Notes: generated from the letters alone by a model not told the origin. Numbered from the stretch's first letter, positions 1 through 8,171 are shown. The stretch is 42,090 nucleotides of DNA from an uncultured Lachnoclostridium sp. (GCA_947565985.1 CANOID010000012.1:1-42090); one strand, 5' to 3'. Numbers and translations are program-made.

Positions 1-135
1 CCATATTGGTGATATATTTTGTAGCTTTTTGTCTCGTTAAGTTAATGACATTGGTTTTATATGTCTGCCATTAAAAACGGCGTTCTATTGCGTAACAATA
101 ATTCTACATATTTCAAATATGTTTGTAGTTTTTCA

Positions 136-164
136 TTGCTGATTTTTATCAAAAATAGTATAAT
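136..164 (+). promoter_or_regulatory. Predicted sigma-A promoter of the AbiTii pair
   Basis: A perfect -10 TATAAT (159-164) lies 17 bp after TTGCTG (136-141), which matches the -35 consensus at three of six positions. Transcription would start near 171, about 20 bases before the GTG start of the first gene. A good AAGGAGG ribosome site lies between. Inferred from sequence only. Confidence 0.55.
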
Positions 165-190
165 GTGAAGTAGAAAAAGGAGGGTTTAAA

Positions 191-568
191 GTGAAACAAG
201 ATATATACAGTCAAGGTAATGGCAATTATGGTGTTAATATAGGCGGGACTTCAAGTAATATACAGATACAGCAAGGAACTGTTAATTCTTCACAAACTCA
301 AATAGTGAATGAAAACTTTGATTATGAAAAAGCTTTACAGATAGTAAATGAAATTGCTAAATACAAATCTATGTTTGCAGATGTATATGGAGAAAATAGT
401 AAAGCAGCCGAAGAAACATTAATCGAAGCAATTAAAGGAATAGAAAAGAAAGATACACCCTTAAAAATCAAGACAGCATTATCTGTTTTAAAAGATATAA
501 CTTTGCGGGTATCAAGTAGTTTAATTGCAACAGGTATTTTAGGGTTACTGAAACAATTAGGTATATAA
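191..568 (+). CDS. Small protein with Gly/Asn/Gln-rich N-terminus, partner of the AbiTii protein
   Basis: This 125-residue protein has no family that I can name. It starts with GTG, 7 bases or so after a strong AAGGAGG. Residues 7-35 are rich in Gly, Asn, Ser and Gln with alternating Ile/Val, the composition of amyloid-like signalling motifs. Residues 18-35 (GGTSSNIQIQQGTVNSSQ) resemble the C-terminus of the next protein. Residues 43-80 look helical. The last 30 residues form a hydrophobic or amphipathic segment that could touch a membrane. The gene ends 11 bases before the ATG of the AbiTii gene and shares its promoter, so the two are probably co-expressed and act together. A phage-defence role is inferred from the neighbour alone. 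Confidence 0.75.
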   Translation: MKQDIYSQGNGNYGVNIGGTSSNIQIQQGTVNSSQTQIVNENFDYEKALQIVNEIAKYKSMFADVYGENSKAAEETLIEAIKGIEKKDTPLKIKTALSVLKDITLRVSSSLIATGILGLLKQLGI

Positions 569-579
569 GGGGTTTGCTT

Positions 580-1218
580 ATGTCAAAAATAATTATTGAA
601 CTACAACAGGAATCTTTAAAAAGTAATTTTGACATTTTGAATTTACTTAGAAAAGCATATCTTGTTGCAAGAAAGCTGAAATTAAGTGAGTTTGAAAAGT
701 GGATAGATAGTGAATTGAATGGATATAAGGATTTGGATAAAATACCAGAATACAGACTATTAAGAGGTGAAGTAAAGGCTTGGAACCCATACAATGGTTG
801 GATTCCTGTAATTTTTGAAAATGATATTGAAAGTATAACAACTCATTACGCATCTGATACAATATCCAGTTTGTTGAATGTTTATGAAAATTCGGAAAAT
901 AGAACCGCAATTTTGCCATTCAATGCGTCTACCAATAATTACTTATCAAAGCATGGCGGGCTTCATACTAAATATGCATTAATGATTGGAACTAATCAAA
1001 TTTATAGTATTATTGAGCGTGTAAGAAATATTATTTTGGATTGGTCTATCACATTGGAGGAAAATGGGATATTAGGAGAGGGATTGCAATTTAGCGACAC
1101 AGAGAAAGAAATAGCAAATAACATTCCTGTTATCAACCATTATATAAACAATTTTTGGGGAAATGTTAGCGAAACGCAAATACAACAAGATACAAAAGAA
1201 TCTATGCAAAAACAATAG
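580..1218 (+). CDS. AbiTii-domain protein (abortive-infection type)
   Basis: This 212-residue protein has the hallmarks of the AbiTii domain. It opens with a helical MSKIIIELQQESL stretch, continues with a leucine-rich DILNLLRKAYLVARKLKL segment and WIDSELNGY (about residues 45-53), and then has EYRLLRGEVKAWNPYNGWIPV (about 59-79). That order is typical of the family, which is named after one half of the lactococcal AbiT phage-resistance pair. I chose ATG at 580 because GGGG (569-572) is 7 bases upstream. The in-frame TTG at 574 is too close to that ribosome site. The C-terminal 20 residues are polar and Q-rich (WGNVSETQIQQDTKESMQ) and share 9 of 18 positions with the upstream protein. The biochemical activity of AbiTii proteins is not known to me. 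Confidence 0.8.
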   Translation: MSKIIIELQQESLKSNFDILNLLRKAYLVARKLKLSEFEKWIDSELNGYKDLDKIPEYRLLRGEVKAWNPYNGWIPVIFENDIESITTHYASDTISSLLNVYENSENRTAILPFNASTNNYLSKHGGLHTKYALMIGTNQIYSIIERVRNIILDWSITLEENGILGEGLQFSDTEKEIANNIPVINHYINNFWGNVSETQIQQDTKESMQKQ

Positions 1219-1536
1219 ATAATGGGGCGTGTGTGTTCAAAACACTACACATCCCATTTCGCACCCTGTTTGTCAGCGTTGATGATAAGTTAGCTTCTAT
1301 ACCTCCTTATCACCGTAAACCTCAGTATTTTCGGGTTTTTTTGATGCCCATCTTTTCTGAAATTGTTATAAACAGTGTAGAATTTTGAAGCGTAGTACAC
1401 AAACGAAAGCAAAAGTATAACCTTAATTGGAAAATTTTTGAGAAAAACAAGATTTAGTAGTTGGAATATCAGAACAGAAATATTAATTATCTCAAGCTGG
1501 ACAACCAAAGGTGACCAGCTTGATTCTGAATTTATA
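1219..1536. other. Intergenic stretch between the AbiTii pair and serS
   Basis: No convincing gene is seen here. A hairpin at 1221-1258 (AATGGG pairing with CCCATT, and GTGTGTGTT with AACACTACAC) directly follows the AbiTii stop codon and could end its transcript, although no T-run follows. A 72-codon minus-strand frame (1290-1508) begins with TTG without a ribosome site and overlaps the serS hairpin, so I do not call it. AAGGAGG on the minus strand near 1300-1306 has no start codon at the right distance. Confidence 0.5.
1493..1522 (-). terminator. Hairpin downstream of serS
   Basis: CAAGCTGG (1493-1500) pairs with CCAGCTTG (1515-1522), with an inner ACC/GGT pairing. It lies 14 bases after the serS stop codon. 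The tail on the minus strand is only AT-rich (AGATAATTAATATTT), so termination is likely but not textbook. Confidence 0.5.
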
Positions 1537-2820
1537 CTATTTAGTTAAAAATTCCTTGCCACCCATATAAGGTCTTAACACTTCTGGTATACGAACCTTG
1601 CCGTCTTCTTGAAGGTTATTTTCTAAAAATGCTATAAGCATACGTGGTGGTGCTGCAACTGTATTATTTAGTGTGTGTGCAAAATATTTACTGCCATCTT
1701 CTTTTCGTATACGTATCTGAAGTCGCCTTGCCTGTGCATCGCCAAGATTTGAACAACTTCCTATTTCAAAATATTTTTTCTGTCTTGGAGACCATGCTTC
1801 AACATCTACTGATTTAACTTTAAGGTCTGCGAGGTCACCAGAACAACATTCTAATGTACGTACTGGAATATCAAGAGAGCGGAATAAATCTACTGTATTT
1901 TGCCAGAGTTTTTCAAACCACATAGGGCTTTCCTCTGGTCTACAGACTACAATCATCTCCTGTTTTTCAAACTGGTGAATTCGGTATACACCCCTCTCTT
2001 CAATTCCATGAGCACCTTTTTCCTTACGGAAACATGGTGAATAACTTGTTAAGGTTTTTGGAAGTTCCTTTTCTTCTGTAATGGTATCAATAAACTTACC
2101 TATCATGGAATGTTCACTTGTTCCAATAAGATATAAATCCTCACCTTCAATTTTATACATCATTGCATCCATTTCGGCAAAGCTCATAACACCTGTTACA
2201 ACATTACTTCTTATCATAAAAGGTGGAATACAATAAGTAAATCCTCTATCTATCATAAAGTCTCTGGCATATGATATAACAGCAGAATGAAGCCTTGCTA
2301 TGTCACCCATAAGATAATAAAAACCATTGCCTGCTACTTTACCTGCGGCATCTATATCTATTCCATTAAATGACTCCATAATTTCAGTATGATAAGGTAT
2401 TTCAAAACTAGGAATTACAGGCTCACCGAACTTCTCAATCTCGACATTTTCGCTATCATTCTTACCAATAGGAACGCTTGGGTCAATAATATTAGGAATC
2501 ACCATCATAATTTTTTTGACTTTTTCTTGAAGTTCTTTTTCTTGAACAGACAGTTCTTCAAGACGTGCAGCATTTTTATTTACCTCGTCCTTTTTAGCCT
2601 CCGCTTCGTTCCTTTTACCATGTGCCATTAAAGCACCAATTTCTTTTGATATTTTTTTTCTTGAAGCACGCAATTCATCAGCCTCCTGCTGTGCTTTACG
2701 TGCCTGTGCATCAAGAGAAATAACCTCATCTACTAATGAAAGCTTTTCATCCTGAAACTTGTTTTTAATATTCTGTTTAACTATATCTGGATTTTCTCTC
2801 AGAAATTTAATATCTAACAT
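1537..2820 (-). CDS. serS: Seryl-tRNA synthetase
   Basis: SerS charges tRNA-Ser (and tRNA-Sec where present) with serine in the cytoplasm. At 427 residues it has the usual bacterial length. Residues 1-110 form the long antiparallel coiled-coil arm that grips the extra arm of tRNA-Ser. The class II core follows, with motif 2 (CFRKEKGAHGIEERGVYRIHQF) around 265-286 and motif 3 near the end (PPRMLIAFLENN). ATG is preceded by AAAGGAGAAAAAA. It is the last gene of the minus-strand run that begins with fabF, but a promoter candidate overlaps the end of the gene before it, so it can be expressed alone. Confidence 0.98.
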   Translation of the reverse strand: MLDIKFLRENPDIVKQNIKNKFQDEKLSLVDEVISLDAQARKAQQEADELRASRKKISKEIGALMAHGKRNEAEAKKDEVNKNAARLEELSVQEKELQEKVKKIMMVIPNIIDPSVPIGKNDSENVEIEKFGEPVIPSFEIPYHTEIMESFNGIDIDAAGKVAGNGFYYLMGDIARLHSAVISYARDFMIDRGFTYCIPPFMIRSNVVTGVMSFAEMDAMMYKIEGEDLYLIGTSEHSMIGKFIDTITEEKELPKTLTSYSPCFRKEKGAHGIEERGVYRIHQFEKQEMIVVCRPEESPMWFEKLWQNTVDLFRSLDIPVRTLECCSGDLADLKVKSVDVEAWSPRQKKYFEIGSCSNLGDAQARRLQIRIRKEDGSKYFAHTLNNTVAAPPRMLIAFLENNLQEDGKVRIPEVLRPYMGGKEFLTK

Positions 2821-2874
2821 TTTTTTTCTCCTTTATTACCAGTTACTATTACTAAATTGGCATATTTTGCTTTT

Positions 2875-2903
2875 ATTTTACACGTATTAGTGTTGTTATG
2901 CAA
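2875..2903 (-). promoter_or_regulatory. Predicted serS promoter
   Basis: On the minus strand TTGCAT (2898-2903) and TAAAAT (2875-2880) are exactly 17 bp apart. The -35 box overlaps the stop codon of the fibronectin-type gene. Transcription would begin about 45 bases before the serS ATG. Confidence 0.5.
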
Positions 2904-3462
2904 GTACATCTTTTGGAGGTTCTGTAGAAAAATCCACATCTGGTATTTGTGTTGGCTCTGGTGCTGGTGTCTGTTCTGGCATCTGCGCTGGCTCTGATGT
3001 CGGCTGCACAGTATCTTCTGGGTCTTGTATCTCTCCAATAGCTGATCCTGTTGGCACATCTGGCACTATGCTTGGTACGGGCTTCTTTTTACCATATTTT
3101 TCTATTTTTATAATTTTAGAAAATTTGCCATAAGTTATGTGATAACCAACGGTTTTAAAAGCTCTTATTTTTACATAGTATACTTTATTTTTCTTTAACT
3201 TTGTAATCTTTACAGTACGTATTCTTGATGCTGCCGTCTGTTTGTATTTGCCATGTTTTGAGTTTGCAATAAATATCTGATATCCTGTTGCATTTTTAGT
3301 TTTATTTATTTTAAGGGTGACTGATTTCTTTGCTCGTTTAACTACTTTAAATACTGGTTTCGCTGGTCCTGCGGCAGAGACGGTATCTGGTGGGGTTATT
3401 GATGTTACAATTACAACTGCTACTAGCAAAATTGAAAAAAGTTTCTTAAAATATCTAAACAT
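2896..3462 (-). CDS. Secreted fibronectin type III-like protein
   Basis: This 188-residue protein has a clear signal peptide: FRYFKK, a hydrophobic stretch, and a VSA-A cleavage site near residue 30. One fibronectin type III-like domain follows (about 33-124), marked by SVTLKINKTKNATGYQIFIA and VYYVKIRAF, a module common in extracellular proteins of Lachnospiraceae. Residues 130-188 are a Pro/Thr/Glu-rich tail with repeated PTxEP-like units, probably a linker or disordered stalk. No sortase or cell-wall anchor is visible. I chose the ATG at 3462 because AAAGGAGG lies directly upstream and overlaps the stop codon of the preceding gene. A start 11 codons earlier has no ribosome site. Its ligand is unknown. 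Confidence 0.8.
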   Translation of the reverse strand: MFRYFKKLFSILLVAVVIVTSITPPDTVSAAGPAKPVFKVVKRAKKSVTLKINKTKNATGYQIFIANSKHGKYKQTAASRIRTVKITKLKKNKVYYVKIRAFKTVGYHITYGKFSKIIKIEKYGKKKPVPSIVPDVPTGSAIGEIQDPEDTVQPTSEPAQMPEQTPAPEPTQIPDVDFSTEPPKDVLA

Positions 3463-3476
3463 TCTTAAAACCTCCT

Positions 3477-5999
3477 TTAATCTATTAAAAAGCATTTCTC
3501 AAAAACATCATGCCTTACCTTACCATAGTACATCTCACCCTCAAAAACATTGCAACCTATATCTTTGGCAAATGTTTCCTGCATTTTTGTCTGTATTCCA
3601 CCACATGTTACTGAAAGTCCCAATTCCTTAGATAATTCTACTATTTTACTAAGTATAACTTTCTCGCGATGATTATTTATATTTTCATTAAAATATCCGC
3701 CATGAAATTTAATTCCAGTAACATGCAACCTCCTAAGTGTATTGACTGCTGTATGGTCAGAGCCAAAACGACTTATAACTACTTGATATCCTTTTTTACA
3801 CAGTGCTTCTACATTCATATCAAAAACAGCAGTGCCTTCCGTAAAATACCTTTCATGGATTTCAAAAATAATGTCTTTTGGTTCAAGATTATTTTTCTTC
3901 ACAACTATATTGTCAATTATATCTACAGCATTCTTTATTGATAGCTCACTTGCAGTAATTTCGATTGACAAAGGCACTGTTTTATTCCATTGCATCTTCC
4001 ATGCACTCATATTAGCACATACAGATGATAAAATAACAAAGATAAATTCATTCAGTCTTACGTCTCTTTCAATGAACTTTAACAGTTTTACTGATTCTAT
4101 ATACTGTCCATCTTTTAAAAGAACTCTTGGTATTGCTTTACAGCCAACGATATTTTCTTTATTTTCATATACTCTTGGCATAAAATATATTTCGATACTT
4201 CTAGTTCTCATAACATTATAAATATTATCTATAATTTCATCTTCTCTAAATCTGTAGTTCTTTAAATCTTCGGTATATATAGCGTAGTGGTTACCAACCA
4301 GTCCTTTTATGCTTCTTCTTGCTAAATCTGCCTTTTCAAGCATATCAACCAATTCATCATCTTCTGGTTGTACAAGGTATATACCCGTTGTAGTTCCGAA
4401 ACGTACACTTCCATCTAATTCATCCATTTCTTCTTTTGTATGCACCATTGATGACATAAGTCTCATGAGTTCCTTGTGTTGATTATACTTAAACATTATC
4501 ACAAAATAGTCATCGTCAATACGCGAGCATATTCCATTTTTTGCAATAGTACTTTTAATAATTTTTGCAAAAGTTTTTAATATCTGATTACTTATGGAAA
4601 ATCCATAGTGATGATTAAATTTTAAAAACTCGTTTATATCAGCACACACCACTGCATAGTTATCATTTTCACCTCTGTCTTTAAGAATTTTATCTGCTTT
4701 AGTTAAAAATGAGGAATATGGCATCATACCTGTTATGTAGTCCTCAGTTTTTGATTTCGTTGTTTTAGCCAATGCTGCAAGCCTATGGCTAATTTTGCTG
4801 TTTTCTGTGGAAATTTCTGTATTAGCTTCATTCTTTAATCTTGCCATACCATACATTTTCTTTGGCTTAGGATTTCCATCACACACAGAAATAGCACTTA
4901 TCTCCATATTTCGAAAAATACCAGCTTCATTCTTAATAAGGTATGTTTCCTGTGTCTGCCCTTCCTTTTCCAATAGCTGTTGGAAATTGTGTTTAAATTT
5001 CTTTATATCATCCGGATGCAACATTTGCATAATATATGTTCTATTATTGAAATTATCTTGTTGACATTTTTGCACATATGATGGTTCAAACTGTCCGCTC
5101 TGTCTAACTTTTCCAGATGTTATATCATAAGTCCATATTATTGCATCTAATAAATTTGCAATAATCTCTGCCCTTTTTATATTGTCTTCAAATTCTTCCT
5201 CTATATTTTTTTTAGCAGTAATATCTGTCAATATACAAAGATATACAGGCTGTCCATTGTCATCATCAATTCTTCTACCACTTACATAAATCCACTTTAT
5301 GTCACCACTTTTAGCTACTAATCTACATTCAAATCCAAGTAGTCCATGATTTTCTATTGCGAGTTTTACATATTTTTTAACATTATCAATATCAGTAGAA
5401 TACAATATATTATCACAGTAGCCACCAAATTCCATATGAAACTCTGCCCTCGAATACCCTGTCAGCAAAAAGTACCCATCATTAGCATATATAAGTTTAA
5501 AGTCAGACATTCTGGCTTTAATTACACCACCCGGTATACTGTTGGCCATAACGTCTATTTCACGTTTTGCATTATATATGTCATCCAATGTCTTTTTACT
5601 TTTAGTTATATCAAGGCAAGAACTGTAATAAATAAGATGATTTTCACTAACTACAGCTTTGGCAGACAGTGAAAGCCATGCCATAGAGCCATCTTTTCTT
5701 ACTGCCCTGTATTCAAGCTTTAAAGAACCACCTGCTGCTGCCTGACGTGCTATAAGATTGCGTAGTTTTTGTTTTTCCTCATCAAGTACAGTTGCCATAA
5801 GACTGTTACTAAACTTTTCAATATATTCGCCCTGTGTATATTGGAGCATGGAATAAAATTTATCATTCGCATAAATCAACTCCATTTCTGGACCGGATTT
5901 AGCAATAAACATAGCACATTCTGAAGAATTCATCAAAGTCAGAAGCTCTTTTTGAGAAACATCTAATAAGTCATTTTTTTGCTCTTTTTTTTCTTTCAT
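3477..5999 (-). CDS. PAS-PAS-PAS-GGDEF-EAL protein with degenerate catalytic motifs
   Basis: This 840-residue soluble protein has three PAS sensor domains (about 25-135, 150-265 and 280-388), a GGDEF-type domain (about 420-575) and an EAL-type domain (about 585-835). In active enzymes these last two make and break cyclic di-GMP. Here the GGDEF signature reads DDDYF (495-499). The EAL motif region reads KAIPR (621-625), and the usual DDFGTG loop reads SRFGSD (743-748). Both sites are therefore probably inactive, and the protein may act as a nucleotide-binding or partner-binding sensor. No membrane segment is seen. It follows fabF by 39 bases and is translationally linked to the secreted protein gene, whose ribosome site overlaps its TAA. 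Confidence 0.88.
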   Translation of the reverse strand: MKEKKEQKNDLLDVSQKELLTLMNSSECAMFIAKSGPEMELIYANDKFYSMLQYTQGEYIEKFSNSLMATVLDEEKQKLRNLIARQAAAGGSLKLEYRAVRKDGSMAWLSLSAKAVVSENHLIYYSSCLDITKSKKTLDDIYNAKREIDVMANSIPGGVIKARMSDFKLIYANDGYFLLTGYSRAEFHMEFGGYCDNILYSTDIDNVKKYVKLAIENHGLLGFECRLVAKSGDIKWIYVSGRRIDDDNGQPVYLCILTDITAKKNIEEEFEDNIKRAEIIANLLDAIIWTYDITSGKVRQSGQFEPSYVQKCQQDNFNNRTYIMQMLHPDDIKKFKHNFQQLLEKEGQTQETYLIKNEAGIFRNMEISAISVCDGNPKPKKMYGMARLKNEANTEISTENSKISHRLAALAKTTKSKTEDYITGMMPYSSFLTKADKILKDRGENDNYAVVCADINEFLKFNHHYGFSISNQILKTFAKIIKSTIAKNGICSRIDDDYFVIMFKYNQHKELMRLMSSMVHTKEEMDELDGSVRFGTTTGIYLVQPEDDELVDMLEKADLARRSIKGLVGNHYAIYTEDLKNYRFREDEIIDNIYNVMRTRSIEIYFMPRVYENKENIVGCKAIPRVLLKDGQYIESVKLLKFIERDVRLNEFIFVILSSVCANMSAWKMQWNKTVPLSIEITASELSIKNAVDIIDNIVVKKNNLEPKDIIFEIHERYFTEGTAVFDMNVEALCKKGYQVVISRFGSDHTAVNTLRRLHVTGIKFHGGYFNENINNHREKVILSKIVELSKELGLSVTCGGIQTKMQETFAKDIGCNVFEGEMYYGKVRHDVFEKCFLID

Positions 6000-6038
6000 A
6001 TGCCACCACTCTCCCTTCTGGTTATAACGACACTACAA

Positions 6039-7268
6039 TTAGTATTTCTTTACGAGGACTACTGCATTATGCCCTCCAAATCCAAGAGAATTACTTATAG
6101 CTACATTAACTGGCATATATATACCAGTTCCTTTTGTATAATCAAGGTCACATTCAGGGTCATCATCAGTAAGCCCAACTGTTTGGTGTATATACCCTTC
6201 ATTAATAGACAAAATACATGTGATAAGTTCAACAGCTCCGCCAGCCCCAAATAAATGACCTATCATTGACTTTGTAGAATTGATTTTTACTTTATATGCA
6301 CAATCTCCAAAGGCAAGTTTTATAGCCCTTGTTTCAATTTTATCATTCATAGGGGTACTTGTACCATGTGCATTGATATAGTCTACATCAGCAGGTATAA
6401 GTCCTGCCTCTTTTATAGCAAATTCCATAGCTCTAGCTGCACCTGAGCCATCTTCAAGAGGAGCAGTTAGATGGCTTGCATCACACGTAGCCCCATAGCC
6501 ACCAATTTCAGCATATATATGTGCATTTCTATCTAAAGCGTGTTCTAATTCTTCAAGTACAAGTACTCCAGCTCCCTCTCCTGTGACAAATCCATCTCTC
6601 TTTTTATCAAACGGGATAGATGCTTTTAAAGGATTATCAGAAGTAGAAAGTGCAGTAAGTGCTTGGAATGTAGCAACTCCAAATTTACTTACAGAGCTGT
6701 CAACACCGCCAGCAAGGATAACATCAGCCTCACCATATTGTATCGACTTAAAAGCCTCTCCTATTGAATTAGTTCCTGTGGCACAAGCAGTTACGACATC
6801 AAGGCATTTACCACGACATCCAAAAGTCATTGCGATATTAGCTGCTGCCATATTTCCCAATACCATAGGTGCAGTAAGTGGATGTATACGTGATGGACCT
6901 TTAGCAAGAAGTTTTTCAAATTCCCTTTCTATCCCCATAAGACTTCCTGTTCCTGAACCAACAGAAACTCCCACTCTATAAGCATCTTCTTTACTAATAT
7001 CAAGTCCAGCATCACTTACAGCCTGCACAGCAGCAGCTACAGCAAATTGGCTAAACCTGTCCATTCTTTTTGCATCTTTGGCAGATATATAATCCTTCGG
7101 TTCAAAATCGGCAACCTCTGCTGAAAGTTTTACCTTATAAGTGGATGTATCAAAATTTCTTATAGGAGCAATTCCAACTTTTCCTGCATGGATACTTTTC
7201 CAAAATTCTTCAATAGTATTTCCAATGGGGGTGATAAGTCCCATTCCAGTTACTACTACACGTTTCAT
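6039..7268 (-). CDS. fabF: 3-oxoacyl-[acyl-carrier-protein] synthase II
   Basis: FabF is the condensing enzyme that elongates acyl-ACP with malonyl-ACP in fatty acid synthesis. Residues fit the family: the nucleophile C162 in TACATGTNS, H301 in HGTST, K333 and H338 in GHLFGAGG. Length is 409 residues, as expected. I start it at the ATG at 7266-7268 because GGAGG (7274-7278) is 5 bases upstream. The earlier in-frame ATG at 7280 is itself part of that ribosome site. No other fab genes are next to it, so this could be a second copy or a stand-alone gene. Upstream on the same transcript lies a receiver-domain fragment and a strong promoter. Confidence 0.95.
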   Translation of the reverse strand: MKRVVVTGMGLITPIGNTIEEFWKSIHAGKVGIAPIRNFDTSTYKVKLSAEVADFEPKDYISAKDAKRMDRFSQFAVAAAVQAVSDAGLDISKEDAYRVGVSVGSGTGSLMGIEREFEKLLAKGPSRIHPLTAPMVLGNMAAANIAMTFGCRGKCLDVVTACATGTNSIGEAFKSIQYGEADVILAGGVDSSVSKFGVATFQALTALSTSDNPLKASIPFDKKRDGFVTGEGAGVLVLEELEHALDRNAHIYAEIGGYGATCDASHLTAPLEDGSGAARAMEFAIKEAGLIPADVDYINAHGTSTPMNDKIETRAIKLAFGDCAYKVKINSTKSMIGHLFGAGGAVELITCILSINEGYIHQTVGLTDDDPECDLDYTKGTGIYMPVNVAISNSLGFGGHNAVVLVKKY

Positions 7269-7305
7269 ATTTTCCTCCATTTTTCTGTGCTATTGTTTGT
7301 TGCAT

Positions 7306-7533
7306 TTATTGCACAATCTCTGCTGTTTCTTTGGGAAGATATACAATAAGCCTTTCTTCTAATTGTTTCATTTGAACAGATTTATAAAGGCAATCATTCA
7401 TTCCAGCTTTGTTATATTCTTGCGGTATATCACTTATAGCATTTGCTGTAAATGCTATTATAGGAATATTTTTAAAATATTCATCATCCATAGCTATTAT
7501 AATAATAGAACGTCTGGCTGTGATTTTTTTCAT
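7306..7533 (-). pseudogene. C-terminal half of a response-regulator receiver domain
   Basis: The 75-codon frame matches the second half of a receiver domain of the type fused to hybrid histidine kinases: ARRS..., MDDEYFKNIPIIAFTANA (strand 4), then an acidic helix and AGMNDCLYKS (the usual GxxDxLxKP), ending with a helix and YLPKE. The first half, including the acidic pocket and phosphorylated Asp, is missing. The conserved Lys of the KP motif is kept, but the proline after it is a serine. No ribosome site precedes its ATG, and the predicted transcription start is only about 6 bases away. It is best read as a remnant lying in the fabF leader. The frame is still free of stop codons. Confidence 0.7.
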
Positions 7534-7546
7534 TTACTTCATATCT

Positions 7547-7575
7547 ATTGTAACACAATAAGCTATCGCTATCAA
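7547..7575 (-). promoter_or_regulatory. Predicted promoter of the receiver remnant and fabF
   Basis: On the minus strand TTGATA (7570-7575) and TACAAT (7547-7552) are 17 bp apart, each one or two bases from consensus. Transcription would start near 7540 and run through the receiver remnant into fabF. Confidence 0.65.
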
Positions 7576-7652
7576 TAAGCAAAAAATAAACAACTAAATA
7601 TAACTATATCAATGGATTAACAAAAAAATTTTAAAAAAGTTGAAAAAAGTTG

Positions 7653-7681
7653 TTGACAAATCTGGAAACATATAATAGAAT
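7653..7681 (+). promoter_or_regulatory. Predicted promoter of the tRNA cluster
   Basis: A consensus TTGACA (7653-7658) is followed after 17 bp by TAGAAT (7676-7681). The start would be near 7688, about 36 bases before the first tRNA. It faces away from the fabF promoter. Confidence 0.75.
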
Positions 7682-7723
7682 ACTACAAGAGATGTGCAGA
7701 GAGTCCATTTTTAAGACTCAGAA

Positions 7724-7798
7724 CGGGGTGTGGCTCAGTTTGGCTAGAGTACCTGATTTGGGATCAGGGGGTCGCAGGTTCGAATCCTGTCACCCCGA
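7724..7798 (+). tRNA. tRNA-Pro (anticodon TGG)
   Basis: The acceptor CGGGGTG pairs with CACCCCG. The anticodon loop TTTGGGA carries TGG, and the T-loop is GTTCGAATC. The discriminator is A. No CCA is encoded. Confidence 0.95.
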
Positions 7799-7861
7799 TT
7801 AGCAACATATAATATATATAATTATAATAATGAAGGCTTTAAGCAAAGCTTTCAAATATGT

Positions 7862-7932
7862 GCGGGTGTAGTTCAATGGTAGAACACCAGCCTTCCAAGC
7901 TGGATACGTGGGTTCGATTCCCATCACCCGCT
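7862..7932 (+). tRNA. tRNA-Gly (anticodon TCC)
   Basis: The acceptor GCGGGTG pairs with CACCCGC. The anticodon stem CCAGC/GCTGG holds loop CTTCCAA with anticodon TCC. The T-loop is GTTCGATTC. CCA is not encoded. Confidence 0.95.
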
Positions 7933-7941
7933 TTTATATAT

Positions 7942-8015
7942 GTGCCAGTAGCTCAGCTGGATAGAGCAACGGCCTTCTAAGCCGTTTGTCGGGGGTTCGA
8001 ATCCCTTCTGGCACG
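7942..8015 (+). tRNA. tRNA-Arg (anticodon TCT)
   Basis: The acceptor GTGCCAG pairs with CTGGCAC. The anticodon loop CTTCTAA carries TCT, which reads AGA/AGG. The discriminator is G, as usual for this isoacceptor. CCA is not encoded. It lies 9 bases after tRNA-Gly. Confidence 0.95.
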
Positions 8016-8053
8016 TTGTAAGATATATGGTGGTTTTTACTACCTATTTTTAT

Positions 8054-8128
8054 GGTGGGTATGGCGCAGTTGGTTAGCGCGCCAGATTGTGGCTCTGGAG
8101 GCCGAGGGTTCAAATCCCTCTATCCACC
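8054..8128 (+). tRNA. tRNA-His (anticodon GTG)
   Basis: The acceptor GTGGGTA pairs with TATCCAC (one G-T pair). The anticodon loop TTGTGGC carries GTG. The discriminator is C73, and a G at 8054 supplies the extra G-1 that marks tRNA-His. CCA is not encoded. Confidence 0.95.
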
Positions 8129-8133
8129 TTTGT

Positions 8134-8162
8134 AATCCTTGTTACATAAACAGGGATTTTTT
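8134..8162 (+). terminator. Terminator-like hairpin between tRNA-His and tRNA-Gln
   Basis: AATCCTTGTT (8134-8143) pairs with AACAGGGATT (8149-8158), with one wobble position, and is followed by a run of T to 8162. It should end part of the transcription before tRNA-Gln, which has no clear promoter of its own. Confidence 0.65.
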
Positions 8163-8171
8163 CTATAATAT

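Noticed and set aside
1290-1508. 72-codon minus-strand frame after serS
   Set aside because: It starts with TTG without a ribosome site, overlaps the serS hairpin and has no recognisable domain; its last 20 residues look like chance translation.
8164-8169. TATAAT just before tRNA-Gln as a promoter
   Set aside because: Transcription would begin inside the tRNA; the -10 is too close and no -35 is seen.
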